Positions 27,869 through 36,990 are shown, counted from the stretch's first letter. The stretch: 64,000 nucleotides of DNA from JAUMBM01 sp964645715 (GCA_964645715.1 CAZYAO010000018.1:1-64000); one strand, 5' to 3'. Made by a program: numbers and translations. Notes: a model not told the origin generated them from the sequence alone.

Positions 27869-28318
27869 ATGAAAAACTTACCCGCTATTCTTTGGGCGCT
27901 GCTGTGCCTGACTGCTACCAACCAGTTGATGGCGCAGCAGGCTATGTTTGTTGGCAGGTGGGAGGGGAAGCTTACACAAAATGAGGGCGGATACAGGCAG
28001 GAGTATAGCTTTATGTTGCAGGTAGAGTCACAGGGAAGTAGTCTCCAAGGAACTTCTTTCGTGCGTGTCGAAGAAATTTTTGCCGAAATGGACTGGGTCG
28101 GTTTTGTAGCTGACGGCAATGTTCTCCACATTAAAGAAGAGCGACTTCGCAGGGCCAATAAACCGAGGGAGCTGGAGTGGTGCTATAAGTCTTCGCAGCT
28201 CAAGCTCATACGCAGGTCCGATGCGCTGTATCTCGAGGGGCCTTGGCAAGGTACCTCGGAGACGGGGGTGTGTATCCCCGGCTGGATTGTTATCCGCAAG
28301 CAAATTCCTAAGGCCTGA
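27869..28318 (+). CDS. Hypothetical secreted protein
   Basis: The 149-aa product has a signal peptide (ILWALLCLTATNQLMAQQ, cleavage probably after MAQ). A small beta-rich domain follows (FVGRWEGKLTQNEGGYRQEYSFMLQVESQGSSLQGTSFV, then LEGPWQGTSETGVCIPGWIVI). The repeated W-G-x pattern suggests a lipocalin-like barrel acting in the periplasm or outside the cell, but this is only a shape argument. Its 3' end overlaps by 11 bp the stop of the convergent dehydrogenase gene, and no terminator is visible there. Confidence 0.7.
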   Translation: MKNLPAILWALLCLTATNQLMAQQAMFVGRWEGKLTQNEGGYRQEYSFMLQVESQGSSLQGTSFVRVEEIFAEMDWVGFVADGNVLHIKEERLRRANKPRELEWCYKSSQLKLIRRSDALYLEGPWQGTSETGVCIPGWIVIRKQIPKA

Positions 28319-29285
28319 GGGCTGCTATCTTGGCGGCCAGCACGCGCGCATGCCCCGCTTCTGCTTCGTATGACCAGCCGGCGATGTGAGGCGTAAGCAC
28401 TACCTGTGGGGAGGATAATAAGTATTGAAAAGGAGCCGGTAAGCTTGCGGGCTTGAGATGCACAAAGGACTGATCCTCATATTCAATGACATCCAGGGCG
28501 GCTCCTCTCACCTGACCGCTGGCCAGCCTGTCGGCCAGGGCAGCTGTCTCCAGCACCAGCCCTCTGGCGGTGTTGATCAGCCAAATTGGCTGCCGGAATG
28601 CATCGAGAAAGGAACCATTGACAAAATAGTGATTGTCGGGCGTATAGGGAATGTGGATGCTGACAATCTCTGCCGCTGCCTGCAGTTGTTCCAGGCTTAC
28701 CTCCTGTGCGTAAGCATCTCCGAAAGAAGTCTTGTAGCGGTCGTAGGCAATCACGCGGCAATCGAAACCCGCCAGGCGCCTTGCCAGTGCGCTGCCCATA
28801 TTGCCATAGCCGAGGATGCCTACCGTCTTTCCCTTGAGTTCATACCCCCGGTTGCCCGCACGTATCCATTCCCCCTGGCGCACCTGCCTGTCGGCCCGCG
28901 CCAGGTTGTTGAGCAGCATGAGCAACATTCCCACTGTATGCTCGGCAACCGTATCCCGGCTGCCTTCCGCCGATGTCAGCACCTGCACGCCTTTGGCGGC
29001 AGCATAGTCGAGATCTATGTGCTCGGTACCCACGCCGCTGCGTGCAACAAAACGCAGCCGCACTGCCTTGTCGAGCAGTTCGCGGTCGATCCGCAGTCGG
29101 CTGCGGATGACGATACCCTCGTAGTGGTGAATTTCCGAGAGGATCGCGTTTCGGTCGGCCTGCAGCCGGTCGTGGCAGCTGTAGCCCATGTCGCGCAGGG
29201 ACTGCCAGAGGAGCTCCTCGGCAGGATCTATAAACATTACCCGACCCGGCCGGCTGGCCGGGGCTGTTGGCTCTGCAAGCTGCAT
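28308..29285 (-). CDS. D-isomer-specific 2-hydroxyacid dehydrogenase (SerA-like)
   Basis: The 325-aa protein has the Rossmann NAD-binding motif in GKTVGILGYGNMGSALARRLAGFDCRVIAYD. The catalytic set of the family is visible: Arg in NTARGLVLE, Glu in the DVIEYED region and His in LTPHIAGWS. RSGVGTEHIDLDYAAAKGVQV and GSRDTVAEHTVGMLL are also conserved. Such enzymes reduce 2-oxoacids or oxidise D-2-hydroxyacids with NAD(H). It resembles phosphoglycerate dehydrogenase without the C-terminal ACT domain, so SerA activity is possible but not proven. A strong terminator separates it from the upstream TonB receptor gene. Confidence 0.9.
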   Translation of the reverse strand: MQLAEPTAPASRPGRVMFIDPAEELLWQSLRDMGYSCHDRLQADRNAILSEIHHYEGIVIRSRLRIDRELLDKAVRLRFVARSGVGTEHIDLDYAAAKGVQVLTSAEGSRDTVAEHTVGMLLMLLNNLARADRQVRQGEWIRAGNRGYELKGKTVGILGYGNMGSALARRLAGFDCRVIAYDRYKTSFGDAYAQEVSLEQLQAAAEIVSIHIPYTPDNHYFVNGSFLDAFRQPIWLINTARGLVLETAALADRLASGQVRGAALDVIEYEDQSFVHLKPASLPAPFQYLLSSPQVVLTPHIAGWSYEAEAGHARVLAAKIAALRP

Positions 29286-29300
29286 GTTTTCTTTTTTTAT

Positions 29301-29340
29301 AAAAAAGCTGCCGCAGGCCCGTTGCTGCGGCAGCTTTTTT
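29301..29340. terminator. Rho-independent terminator, 16-bp stem
   Basis: Arms 29301-29316 and 29325-29340 pair perfectly around an 8-nt loop, with A6 and T6 at the stem base. It lies just after the TonB receptor stop on the minus strand. Confidence 0.8.
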
Positions 29341-29342
29341 TC

Positions 29343-31883
29343 CTAAAACTCCATGCGCAACCGCAGGTTGATGCGGCGCGAAGTGAGATAATTGGGTACA
29401 GCATATTGCTGGTTAAAAACAGTTTTGATCCAGGTGTTGCCCGCCTGGTTTTGTACCTGCATGAGGTTGAAGACTTCCAGACTCAGCCAGGTGGTGCGGG
29501 AAAAATCGAGCAGGTGATTGGGTTTCGCACCGGGGCGCAGGGCATCCCAAAGCAGGAAACTGAAGCCGATGTCGATGCGGTGGTAGGGAGAAAAACGGTA
29601 GGGATTGCGGTAGATCAGGTTGTTGTCGAGTAGTCCGAAGGGCAGACCCGTGCCCACGGTCAGGTTGACGTGCGTCTTGAAGCGGTCATTGTTGCGCAGG
29701 TAGTCCTGAAAAAAGACACTCAGCTGCATGAGGCGGTCGCTGGGGCGGGGCACATCGGCTACGGGCGTACCTTCGGTACTTCCCCGCTCGCGCACAAAAT
29801 GCTGTACGCCTGTGAGCCGCTCGCGCGTGCGGAGCAGGCTTAGGTTGATCCAGCTTTCGGCACCCGGCACAAACTCGCCGTTGAGGCGCATGTCGATGCC
29901 CGTGGCGTAGCCTGCAGCATCGTTCTGGCCGCTGTACTGGATGCGCACGTTTTCAATCTCGTAGCTGATGAGATCCCAAAGTGCTTTGTAGTAGGCTTCG
30001 GTGATAAACCGGAATTTTTTGGGGTTGTTTTTACCCATGTAGAAGTCGAGCGTCATGCCTCCCACGAGGTGGAACGACTTCTGTGCCCGCACATCCGTAT
30101 TGACGAGTCCGTCGGGTGCGCGCAGCTCCCGGTAGAAAGGCGGCTGGTAGTAGTAGCCGGCTGCGAGCCGGTAGCTGAGGTCGCGCTTGCCGGCCAGCGG
30201 CTTGTAGAGCAGCTGTGCACGGGGTGCTATGAGGAGCTCCTGGTTGAGGCTCCAATAGGAGGCGCGTAGTCCGGCGGAGAGGCGCAGCTCGCCTTTGTCG
30301 TCCTGCCGCCAGGTATAGGTGTCCTGTACGCTGGCCGACAGTCGCGCCGAAGACAGCTGGTTGCGGGTCTTAAGGACGCTGTAGAGCAGCACTTGGGAGG
30401 TGTCGTAGGGCAGGCTGTAGCCAGCCGAATCGAGCCGCTCCCATTCGTTGAGGTAGTCGTTGATGTCTTCGTACTGGCCTTTGACGTTCCACTGCAGGAA
30501 GTGACTGCTGCTGCGCCGGCTGTCGTCGCTGTCGGTCTGAAATTCGATGGCCCCCTTGTGCTCGGCATTGTATACGCGGATGTCGAGGAAGTTGCGCACA
30601 TACTGTTGCTGCTTACCTGTGCCCAGTTCCGACAACACATCGCCGAAGTTATCGCTGCCGAGGTTGTTGTCAATCTGTCGCAGGCTGTAGCGGCCTGCAA
30701 TATCAATGCGTTCGTTTTCATCACTGCGAAAGGCTGACAGCATGAATTTGAGGAACATGGGATTGCGCGAGCGGTCGGGCAGGTAGGTCAGCGACAGGCC
30801 GCCCATCTGGGTGGTAAAATCGTCAAGTTCCTGTCCCTCGAAGACGCTGAAAAGCTGCAGTGCAAAATTGATGAGTCCGAAGCCGGTCGTCCGTTGGTTG
30901 GGCCTGAACTGGTACACACTGCGGTTGTGGTTGGCCAGCAGTCCCAGCTGCCAGTTCGGATTGAGGTCGTAAGTTATATAGGCTTGTATATCAGAGAAAT
31001 TGGGCAGGTACTCGCCGGTGACGTCCAGACTGCCCAGCAGGTAGCGATTGGTCTTGTAGCGGGCACCCAGCAGGTAGCGCAGCCGTCGGTAGCTGTCTTT
31101 GCCGGGTTTGAAGCTGCCTTCGATGTGTGCAGAGCCCCCCAGAAAACTTAGGCCGACACTCGCGCGCAGACTATCGGGGCGCTTATATTTGATGTCCAGT
31201 ACGCTCGACAGCTTGTCGCCATAGCGCGCCTCAAAGCCGCCGGAAGAAAAGAGGAGCGACTGCATCAGGTCGATGTTGGGAAAAGATAGTCCCTCCTGCT
31301 GCCCCGCCCGTACGAGCTGCGGCCGGTAGATCTCAAAATCATTGACATACACCAGGTTTTCGTCGTAGTTGCCACCCCGCACATTGTACTGAGAGGTAAG
31401 CTCTCCGCCGGAGCCACTGCTTACCCCCAATGCCAGGTGGGGGAGGGCACTCTCGAGGTTGCCGGTGGTGCTGGGCAACAGTTTGAGCTGGTTGACATCT
31501 TCGCGCAGCAGTCCGCTGTCATCGATTTTACTCTCACGGACAATAACCTCCACCTCACTGTCGGCATTGGCCAGCGCAACGTCAATCTGTCGGCTCGTAC
31601 GCGCCGGCATAGGCGCCACGGTTGTACGTGTATCCTTATAACCAATGCGCGAGAAGACAATTTCTACGGACTTTTCGGCAGGAATAAATAACTGGTAGCG
31701 ACCGTTGGCGGCCGTCTCAACAGCTGTGTTGGTACCTAATATATATATGGTGACCAGCTCTACAGGCTGCCCGCTGATAGCATCCGTCACCAAGCCTGTG
31801 ATGGTTGCCCGCTCGCCCGCCGCCTGGGCATACAGTCCCCCTGTTGTCAGCAGGCAGCAGATGAGCCACAGTAATGTTCGCAT
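29343..31883 (-). CDS. TonB-dependent receptor with carboxypeptidase-like N-terminal domain
   Basis: Starting at 31883 (MRTLLWLICCLLTTGGLYAQ, a signal peptide) the product is 846 aa. Residues about 25-110 form a CarboxypepD_reg-like domain (ITGLVTDAISGQPVELVTIYILGTN). The plug domain follows (STTGNLESALPHLALGVSSGSGGELTSQYNVRGGNYDENLVYVNDFEIYRP), then a long beta-barrel with aromatic strand ends up to RINLRLRMEF. Such receptors import ligands across the outer membrane using TonB energy. No SusD-like partner is adjacent, so polysaccharide import is not supported; the ligand is unknown. An upstream in-frame start at 31955 would add 24 residues before the signal and is unlikely. Confidence 0.9.
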   Translation of the reverse strand: MRTLLWLICCLLTTGGLYAQAAGERATITGLVTDAISGQPVELVTIYILGTNTAVETAANGRYQLFIPAEKSVEIVFSRIGYKDTRTTVAPMPARTSRQIDVALANADSEVEVIVRESKIDDSGLLREDVNQLKLLPSTTGNLESALPHLALGVSSGSGGELTSQYNVRGGNYDENLVYVNDFEIYRPQLVRAGQQEGLSFPNIDLMQSLLFSSGGFEARYGDKLSSVLDIKYKRPDSLRASVGLSFLGGSAHIEGSFKPGKDSYRRLRYLLGARYKTNRYLLGSLDVTGEYLPNFSDIQAYITYDLNPNWQLGLLANHNRSVYQFRPNQRTTGFGLINFALQLFSVFEGQELDDFTTQMGGLSLTYLPDRSRNPMFLKFMLSAFRSDENERIDIAGRYSLRQIDNNLGSDNFGDVLSELGTGKQQQYVRNFLDIRVYNAEHKGAIEFQTDSDDSRRSSSHFLQWNVKGQYEDINDYLNEWERLDSAGYSLPYDTSQVLLYSVLKTRNQLSSARLSASVQDTYTWRQDDKGELRLSAGLRASYWSLNQELLIAPRAQLLYKPLAGKRDLSYRLAAGYYYQPPFYRELRAPDGLVNTDVRAQKSFHLVGGMTLDFYMGKNNPKKFRFITEAYYKALWDLISYEIENVRIQYSGQNDAAGYATGIDMRLNGEFVPGAESWINLSLLRTRERLTGVQHFVRERGSTEGTPVADVPRPSDRLMQLSVFFQDYLRNNDRFKTHVNLTVGTGLPFGLLDNNLIYRNPYRFSPYHRIDIGFSFLLWDALRPGAKPNHLLDFSRTTWLSLEVFNLMQVQNQAGNTWIKTVFNQQYAVPNYLTSRRINLRLRMEF

Positions 31884-31978
31884 AATAAGAGTTTGAACAA
31901 GTGAAAAAGCCGGAAAAAACCAACCAACTGCAGCGCTTCCGTGTGAGCGATGCAATGCTTCCGGGCAACAGCGACCGT

Positions 31979-32656
31979 CTACAATGGCTGCCGGAATTCC
32001 TCGCCAACAGATTTAAGCAGGCGAATAGCCTCGGCCGGATCAGCCGCACCAAACACACTGTTGCCTGCTACCAGTACATCGGCACCAGCCTTCAGAATTT
32101 CCTGCGCATTTTGCAGCCCCACCCCACCGTCTACTTCAATCAGGGCCGATGAGTTGTGTACGTCTATCAGTTCGCGCAGTTTTCGAATCCGGGGGATGCT
32201 CTGGTAGATAAATTTCTGACCGCCAAAACCGGGATTAACCGACATGACCACCACCAGATCCAAATCTTCGATGATGTCTTCCAGGCATTGAACCGGTGTA
32301 TGCGGATTGATGGCCACCCCTGCCTGGGCACCCGTCTCTTTGATCTGCTGGATTACCCGGTGAAGATGCGGGCAGGCCTCATAATGCACACTGATGATGT
32401 CGGCACCCGCTTTGCGGAAACCCTCGATGTAGCGTTCTGGTTTTTCTATCATCAGGTGCACATCCAGGGGTTTGCGCGCCAGCTTGCCTATCGCCTCTAC
32501 CACCATCATCCCGAAGGTGAGGTTGGGTACAAAATGCCCGTCCATTACGTCAAGGTGCAGCCAGTCGGCAGCTGTCGTATTGAGCATTTCGACCTCTTCC
32601 GCCAGCCGCGTAAAATCAGCGGCCAACAGGGACGGGGCTATCAAATGTTTTTTCAT
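31979..32656 (-). CDS. rpe: Ribulose-phosphate 3-epimerase
   Basis: The 225-aa protein shows the family landmarks: APSLLAADFTRL near the N-terminus, ADWLHLDVMDGHFVPNLTFG with the metal-binding HxDxMDG, DIISVHYEAC, and VMSVNPGFGGQKF, then the phosphate-binding region VDGGVGLQNAQEILKAGADVLVAGNSVFG. It interconverts ribulose 5-phosphate and xylulose 5-phosphate in the pentose phosphate pathway. Length is normal. It lies 95 bp upstream of the TonB receptor gene on the same strand, but a shared function is not implied. Confidence 0.96.
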   Translation of the reverse strand: MKKHLIAPSLLAADFTRLAEEVEMLNTTAADWLHLDVMDGHFVPNLTFGMMVVEAIGKLARKPLDVHLMIEKPERYIEGFRKAGADIISVHYEACPHLHRVIQQIKETGAQAGVAINPHTPVQCLEDIIEDLDLVVVMSVNPGFGGQKFIYQSIPRIRKLRELIDVHNSSALIEVDGGVGLQNAQEILKAGADVLVAGNSVFGAADPAEAIRLLKSVGEEFRQPL

Positions 32657-33437
32657 CTTAGTAAATTGTCATATATTTGCCGCTCTTACTCGGTGTGCTG
32701 TCGTTGGCGGGTCCAACAGCTGGCACAAAAGTAGGAAGAAGGCTGTCTCCAAATGCTTTTTGGGGCTTTGGATGCCAAAAAGTATCCAGAAATAGTGCCC
32801 GATGCTTTGGCGGGCCCAACAGCCGGGACAAAAATAAAAAAACCGGTTGGTAACGCCAACCGGTTTGAAAAGAGCTTTGAGAGGCTATCTACATACCAAA
32901 TCAGAACATCCTTTGATGCCCATAATTAAATTTTCATAAGATCACATTTCGCAATCATTCGTGGGATTATGCAAGACTTCATAACAGCCTCGAATAAAAA
33001 AACTAGTCGTCGGTTTTCAGTACAATGAGATTATGAACTATTATTGACCAGAGGTCATCATCGCATCAGCTTCTTTCAACTGACAATACAAAGGTCGCTT
33101 TCCAAAATTGATAAACTAAGTACATTTTGTAGCTTGGCTGGATATTGTAGATGTTAGTTGTGTTTTTTAAACATTTGTTTTTCAGTTAAATAAAGTTAAA
33201 GATAGTTCTGAAAACTGTATTCTGTGTTTTCAAACTGTACCTGCTGTCCAATTTTTTTTCTCTTTTTTTTATGAAAAACCTGCCTTTTTCTTGAAAAAAG
33301 CCACCACTTCCCGGGCGGTTTTTTTTCAAAAAGCCACCCTGCCGCCTGCGCTCGGCAGGGGCGGGCATTTTTTTTGTAAAAAAAAGCCGTGCCCGCAGCT
33401 GCGAGCATGGCTTTTTTACCCCCCCACAGAAGAGCAG
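32657..33437. other. Long intergenic region, possible small RNA or peptides
   Basis: These 781 bp between same-strand genes hold no clear gene. Minus-strand features include the tail of the mobA-like transcript with an imperfect hairpin (about 33381-33416), a hairpin at 32840-32866, and two tiny overlapping ORFs (32926-32982, 18 codons; 32885-32923, 12 codons, MGIKGCSDLVCR) just before it. The last 140 bp are A/T-run rich. Confidence 0.5.
32840..32866 (-). terminator. Rho-independent terminator, 11-bp stem
   Basis: AAACCGGTTGG at 32840-32850 pairs with CCAACCGGTTT at 32856-32866. On the minus strand the stem is followed by a T-rich run, so a minus-strand transcript ends here although no annotated gene directly precedes it. 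Confidence 0.65.
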
Positions 33438-34061
33438 CTACCAGGCCTGCCGCCGTGAAAAGGCCTGCCAGTCGGCCGGGGTATCTATGTCGGTTATTCC
33501 TTCGGGGAAGTCGATGCAGGCAGGGGGGAGGGGAGAGAAATGGTGCATGATGCTCCGGGCGCCCTGCTCGCCTTGCAGTTGGCGGAGGCGGTCGAAGCAG
33601 TCGGCGGTAAAAAGGCAGGGTGTGCCCCAGTTGTTTTCATCGTAGCGGCTGGCCACGGCGGCCTGTCTGCCCTGCTGCTGCAAGTCCAGCAGCGCTTGTA
33701 GGTGTTGTGCCTGCAGCAGGGGCTGGTCGGCGACAGCGATGATGATGGTGGCGGTGGCCGGCTGCTTATGCAGGATGGCCTCGACGCCAAAGGCGATGCT
33801 GCTGCCCATGCCTTCGGCCCAGCGGCTGTGGAAGAGCGGCTGCAGGGGTAGGGGAGCGAGCAGGGGGGCGACTTCGTCGGCCGCTGCGCCCAGTACGACG
33901 AACAGCTGCCAGGCGGGGCTCAGCAACTGCTGCGCTACCCGCAGCAGCAGCGGCTGACCGCCCAGCGGCAGCAGCTGCTTGGGCTGTCCGAGGCGGCGCG
34001 AGGCGCCGGCTGCCAGCAGCAGCACGGCCGTATGTTCAGCCGAAGGAGACTGGCCGGCCAT
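33438..34061 (-). CDS. MobA/MocA-like nucleotidyltransferase
   Basis: The 207-aa protein begins AVLLLAAGASRRLGQPKQLLPLGGQPLL, the nucleotide-binding signature of the MobA-like NTP transferase family. Later it carries TIIIAVADQPLLQAQHLQALLDL with the metal-binding Asp and the typical NWGTPCLFTADCFDRLRQLQGEQGARS. Relatives transfer CMP or GMP to molybdopterin (MocA, MobA), so molybdenum cofactor maturation is likely, but other NDP-transfer roles are possible. No other molybdenum genes are in the window. Its start is 2 bp after the rbfA stop, so they form an operon. Confidence 0.85.
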   Translation of the reverse strand: MAGQSPSAEHTAVLLLAAGASRRLGQPKQLLPLGGQPLLLRVAQQLLSPAWQLFVVLGAAADEVAPLLAPLPLQPLFHSRWAEGMGSSIAFGVEAILHKQPATATIIIAVADQPLLQAQHLQALLDLQQQGRQAAVASRYDENNWGTPCLFTADCFDRLRQLQGEQGARSIMHHFSPLPPACIDFPEGITDIDTPADWQAFSRRQAW

Positions 34062-34063
34062 GG

Positions 34064-34453
34064 TTATTCTTCTTCCGTACGGTCGTCGCTGCCCATCTGG
34101 TTTTCGGCATGCAGCCGCAGGAAGAGTTCGTCTACCCGGTACATTTCATCCAGGGTGTCATCGAGAAAGAGATAAATGTCCGGCATGCGGCGCAGCTGCC
34201 GCCGCAGGCGCTGTGCCAGCGACTGCTTGAGTCGCGGGAGTTCTTCTTCGAGTTCAAGCAGCACTCCTTGTTTGTGCTCGATGTTGTAGACGCTCAGGTA
34301 GATTTTGGCGTCGTTGAGGTCGGGGGTCATTTTGACCTGGGTGACGGTCACAAAGGGCTCCGATCCATATATATAGGCGCCGATTTCCTGCAGTACCAGA
34401 CTAAAATTGCGCTTGACGAGTTCTGCTACCTGCTTTTGGCGTACTGTTTCCAT
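34064..34453 (-). CDS. rbfA: 30S ribosome-binding factor A
   Basis: From Met at 34453 (METVRQKQVAELVKRNFS) the protein is 129 aa, normal for RbfA. It has the KH-like fold pattern: VKRNFSLVLQEIG, VTVTQVKMTPDLNDAKIYLSVYN, then LKQSLAQRLRRQLRRMPDIYLFLDDTLDEMYRVDELF. RbfA binds immature 30S subunits and helps process the 16S rRNA 5' end. The long N-terminal extension available from 34582 does not look like RbfA. It is followed by the mobA-like gene after 2 bp, and its promoter region is shared with the divergent recG gene. Confidence 0.92.
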   Translation of the reverse strand: METVRQKQVAELVKRNFSLVLQEIGAYIYGSEPFVTVTQVKMTPDLNDAKIYLSVYNIEHKQGVLLELEEELPRLKQSLAQRLRRQLRRMPDIYLFLDDTLDEMYRVDELFLRLHAENQMGSDDRTEEE

Positions 34454-34614
34454 ATTGTTGTCGTTATTTTGGACCTTTTGGTCCAAGGCCTGCATAATAA
34501 AGGGCGAAAGTAGTGATTTATGTGTGAACGATAAAATGTGGGTACATAGTTCCCGGCCTGCGGGGGGGATTTTTTCAAACAAAAAACTGCAAGCAGTGGT
34601 TTTTTATTATTTTT

Positions 34615-36750
34615 GTGTGCAATTTGCCGGCTGTGAAACCAACAAATCATCTGCTAGATAGCTCCATAGAATTTCTCAAAGGGGTTGGCCCCGCTAAGGC
34701 CCAGCTGCTCAATAAGGAGCTGTCGGTATATACGCTGGGTGATTTGCTGCTGCAATATCCGCATCGGTATATTGACAAGACTAAGTTTCACCGCATTGCC
34801 GATCTCCCGCCCGAGGGCGGGTGGGTGCAGCTGCGGGGCATACTGCGGCGACTCGAAAAGGTAGGTGATGGGCGCAAGCAGCGGCTCACGGGCATCTTTC
34901 GGGATGCGAGCGGGTCGGTCGAACTGGTCTGGTTTAGTGGCATCCACTTCCTCGAGCAGTCGCTCATTGTGGGTCAGGAGTACGTTCTTTATGGTCGTAT
35001 CAATGATTTCAACGGGCAGCTGAATATTCCGCATCCGGAGATGGAGGTGGTGAGCGAGGCGAACACGCGGGAGGCTACGGCTTTTGCGCCGGTTTACCCC
35101 AGCACCGAAAAGCTTAATCAAAAGGGGCTGGACGCGCGTGCGCGTCGCCGCATGATGCAGAGCCTGCTGGAGCGGCTGGAGCCTGCTCACTTGCCTGAAA
35201 TGCTGCCGGACTACCTCTGCGAGCAGCTGCAGCTGCCCGACCGTTTTACGGCTTTGCGCCACATTCATTTTCCTTCCCGGCAGGAGGAGCTCGATGCTGC
35301 CCGCTTTCGCCTCAAGTTTGAGGAGCTTTTTTTGCTGCAGCTGCGACTGCTACAGCTCAACCGCCGCCGGCGGGAGGTGATTATTGGCTACGCATTTGAT
35401 AAGATCGGGGAGAATTTCAACCGTTTTTTTCATGAAGTACTGCCTTTCCCGCTGACCAATGCCCAGAAGCGGGTGCTGCGGGAAATACGCCGCGATCTGG
35501 GCAGCAGTCGGCAGATGAACCGCCTGCTGCAGGGGGATGTGGGCAGTGGTAAGACGGTCGTGGGGCTCATGAGTATGCTCATGGCCATCGACAATGGTTT
35601 TCAGGCATGCCTGATGGCGCCGACGGAGATTCTGGCGCAACAGCATTTTCTGGGGATTAGTGAGCTGGCAGCGCCGCTCGGTCTGCGGGTGGCTTTCCTT
35701 TCGGGCAGTGTAAAGGGTAAGGCGCGCAAAGAGGTACTGCAGGGGCTGGCGGCGGGTGATATCCATATACTCATTGGTACGCATGCGCTCATAGAGCCTG
35801 CAGTGGTGTTTCACCGCCTGGGCCTCGCGATCATCGACGAACAACACCGGTTTGGGGTGGAGCAACGGGCCAAATTGTGGGCCAAGAGCAATCCTTATCC
35901 GCCCCATATTCTCATCATGACGGCTACGCCTATCCCGCGCACACTGGCGATGACCCTCTACGGCGACCTCGATGTGTCGGTCATCGATGAGCTGCCGCCC
36001 GGCCGCAAACCTATAAAAACGGTGCACTATACGGAGCACCATCGCAGTCGGGTGCTGGGTTTTATGCGTGAGCAGATTGCTGTTGGCCGACAGGTGTATG
36101 TTGTCTATCCGCTCATTGAGGAGAATGAAAAACTTGATCTGCTGGCGCTCGAACAGGGTTATGAGGCGATCTGCCGCGATTTTCCGCCGCCCGACTATCA
36201 GGTGAGTATCGTCCATGGGCGTATGAAGGCTGCCGACAAGGAGTATGAGATGCAGCGCTTCAAAAGGGGGGAAACACATATTATGGTGGCTACGACGGTC
36301 ATAGAGGTAGGGGTCAATGTGCCCAATGCCAGCGTGATGATTATTGAAAATACGGAGCGCTTCGGGCTTTCGCAGCTGCACCAGCTGCGGGGGCGTGTGG
36401 GCCGGGGCGCCGAGCAGTCATTCTGTATCCTTCTGTCGGGTTTCAAACTCAGTCAGGACAGCCGCGAGCGTATACAGACCATGGTACGCACCAACAATGG
36501 TTTTGAAATCGCCGAAGCCGACCTGCGGCTGCGGGGGCCGGGCAATCTGGATGGTACCCAGCAGAGCGGGCTGCTCAATCTGCGCATTGCCGATCTGGCA
36601 CGCGATGGTCAGCTGGTGCAACTGGCGCGCGAGTGGGCGCAGCAACTGCTGGATGCCGATCCGGCGCTTTCATCCCCCCAGCATCAGCTGCTGGGCGCGT
36701 ATCTCGAACTGTATTTCAACAAAGTGAAGGGCTGGGGGCGGATTAGCTGA
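34615..36750 (+). CDS. recG: ATP-dependent DNA helicase RecG
   Basis: The 711-aa protein has the RecG layout. The N-terminal wedge/OB region includes SSIEFLKGVGPAKAQLLNKELSVYTLGDLLLQYPHRYIDKT. The helicase has Walker A GDVGSGKTVVG, APTEILAQQH, the Walker B variant DEQHRFGVEQR, TATPIPRTLAMTLYGDLDVS and the C-terminal helicase motifs IVHGRMKAADKE, VATTVIEVGVNVPNA and QLHQLRGRVGRG. RecG remodels stalled replication forks and branches Holliday junctions. The start is uncertain: GTG at 34615 coincides with the end of a TATTTTTG -7-like element (34608-34615), so GTG at 34633 may be the real start. The stop codon lies inside the first unit of a tandem repeat. Confidence 0.95.
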   Translation: MCNLPAVKPTNHLLDSSIEFLKGVGPAKAQLLNKELSVYTLGDLLLQYPHRYIDKTKFHRIADLPPEGGWVQLRGILRRLEKVGDGRKQRLTGIFRDASGSVELVWFSGIHFLEQSLIVGQEYVLYGRINDFNGQLNIPHPEMEVVSEANTREATAFAPVYPSTEKLNQKGLDARARRRMMQSLLERLEPAHLPEMLPDYLCEQLQLPDRFTALRHIHFPSRQEELDAARFRLKFEELFLLQLRLLQLNRRRREVIIGYAFDKIGENFNRFFHEVLPFPLTNAQKRVLREIRRDLGSSRQMNRLLQGDVGSGKTVVGLMSMLMAIDNGFQACLMAPTEILAQQHFLGISELAAPLGLRVAFLSGSVKGKARKEVLQGLAAGDIHILIGTHALIEPAVVFHRLGLAIIDEQHRFGVEQRAKLWAKSNPYPPHILIMTATPIPRTLAMTLYGDLDVSVIDELPPGRKPIKTVHYTEHHRSRVLGFMREQIAVGRQVYVVYPLIEENEKLDLLALEQGYEAICRDFPPPDYQVSIVHGRMKAADKEYEMQRFKRGETHIMVATTVIEVGVNVPNASVMIIENTERFGLSQLHQLRGRVGRGAEQSFCILLSGFKLSQDSRERIQTMVRTNNGFEIAEADLRLRGPGNLDGTQQSGLLNLRIADLARDGQLVQLAREWAQQLLDADPALSSPQHQLLGAYLELYFNKVKGWGRIS

Positions 36751-36925
36751 GGTGCATGTTGTGTGAGTATTTCTGTTAGATGTGGGCGTACCAGCTGAGG
36801 TGCATGTTGTGTGAGTGCTTCTGTTAGATGCACGCGTCGGGCGTACCAGCTGCGATACCTGCTGTGTGAGCGTTTCTGTTCGATGTACGCGTCGGGCGTA
36901 CCAGCGGATGCTTCTGCACACTCTG
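36745..36925. repeat. Tandem repeat of 48/55/55-bp units in recG 3' region
   Basis: Units starting AGCTG[AC]G at 36745, 36793, 36848 and (partial, AGCGGATG) 36903 share a body of the form ...GTGTGAG...TTCTGTT(A/C)GATG...GGGCGTACC. Units two and three are both 55 bp. The recG stop codon is inside unit one. Confidence 0.8.
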
Positions 36926-36938
36926 TGACTTGTGTCAC
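36925..36938 (+). promoter_or_regulatory. CRP/FNR-like binding site
   Basis: GTGAC-ttgt-GTCAC is a perfect inverted repeat. Read with flanks, TGTGA-N6-TCACC matches nine of ten positions of the CRP consensus. Its centre lies about 42 bp before the expected transcript start of the rhodanese gene, the class II activator position. Confidence 0.5.
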
Positions 36939-36960
36939 CAAGCCTTGCCTGCCAGCCGCC

Positions 36961-36968
36961 TACCTTTG
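36961..36968 (+). promoter_or_regulatory. -7 element of rhodanese promoter (TACCTTTG)
   Basis: Exact match to TAnnTTTG, 22 bp before the start codon at 36991. No good -33 TTTG is seen, which suits an activator-dependent promoter. Confidence 0.5.
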
Positions 36969-36990
36969 TGGCTGTAAAATCAAACCAACC

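Noticed and set aside
36745..36925. CRISPR-like array near 36.8 kb
   Set aside because: The whole 48/55-bp units repeat, there are no constant-repeat/variable-spacer blocks, and no cas genes are nearby.
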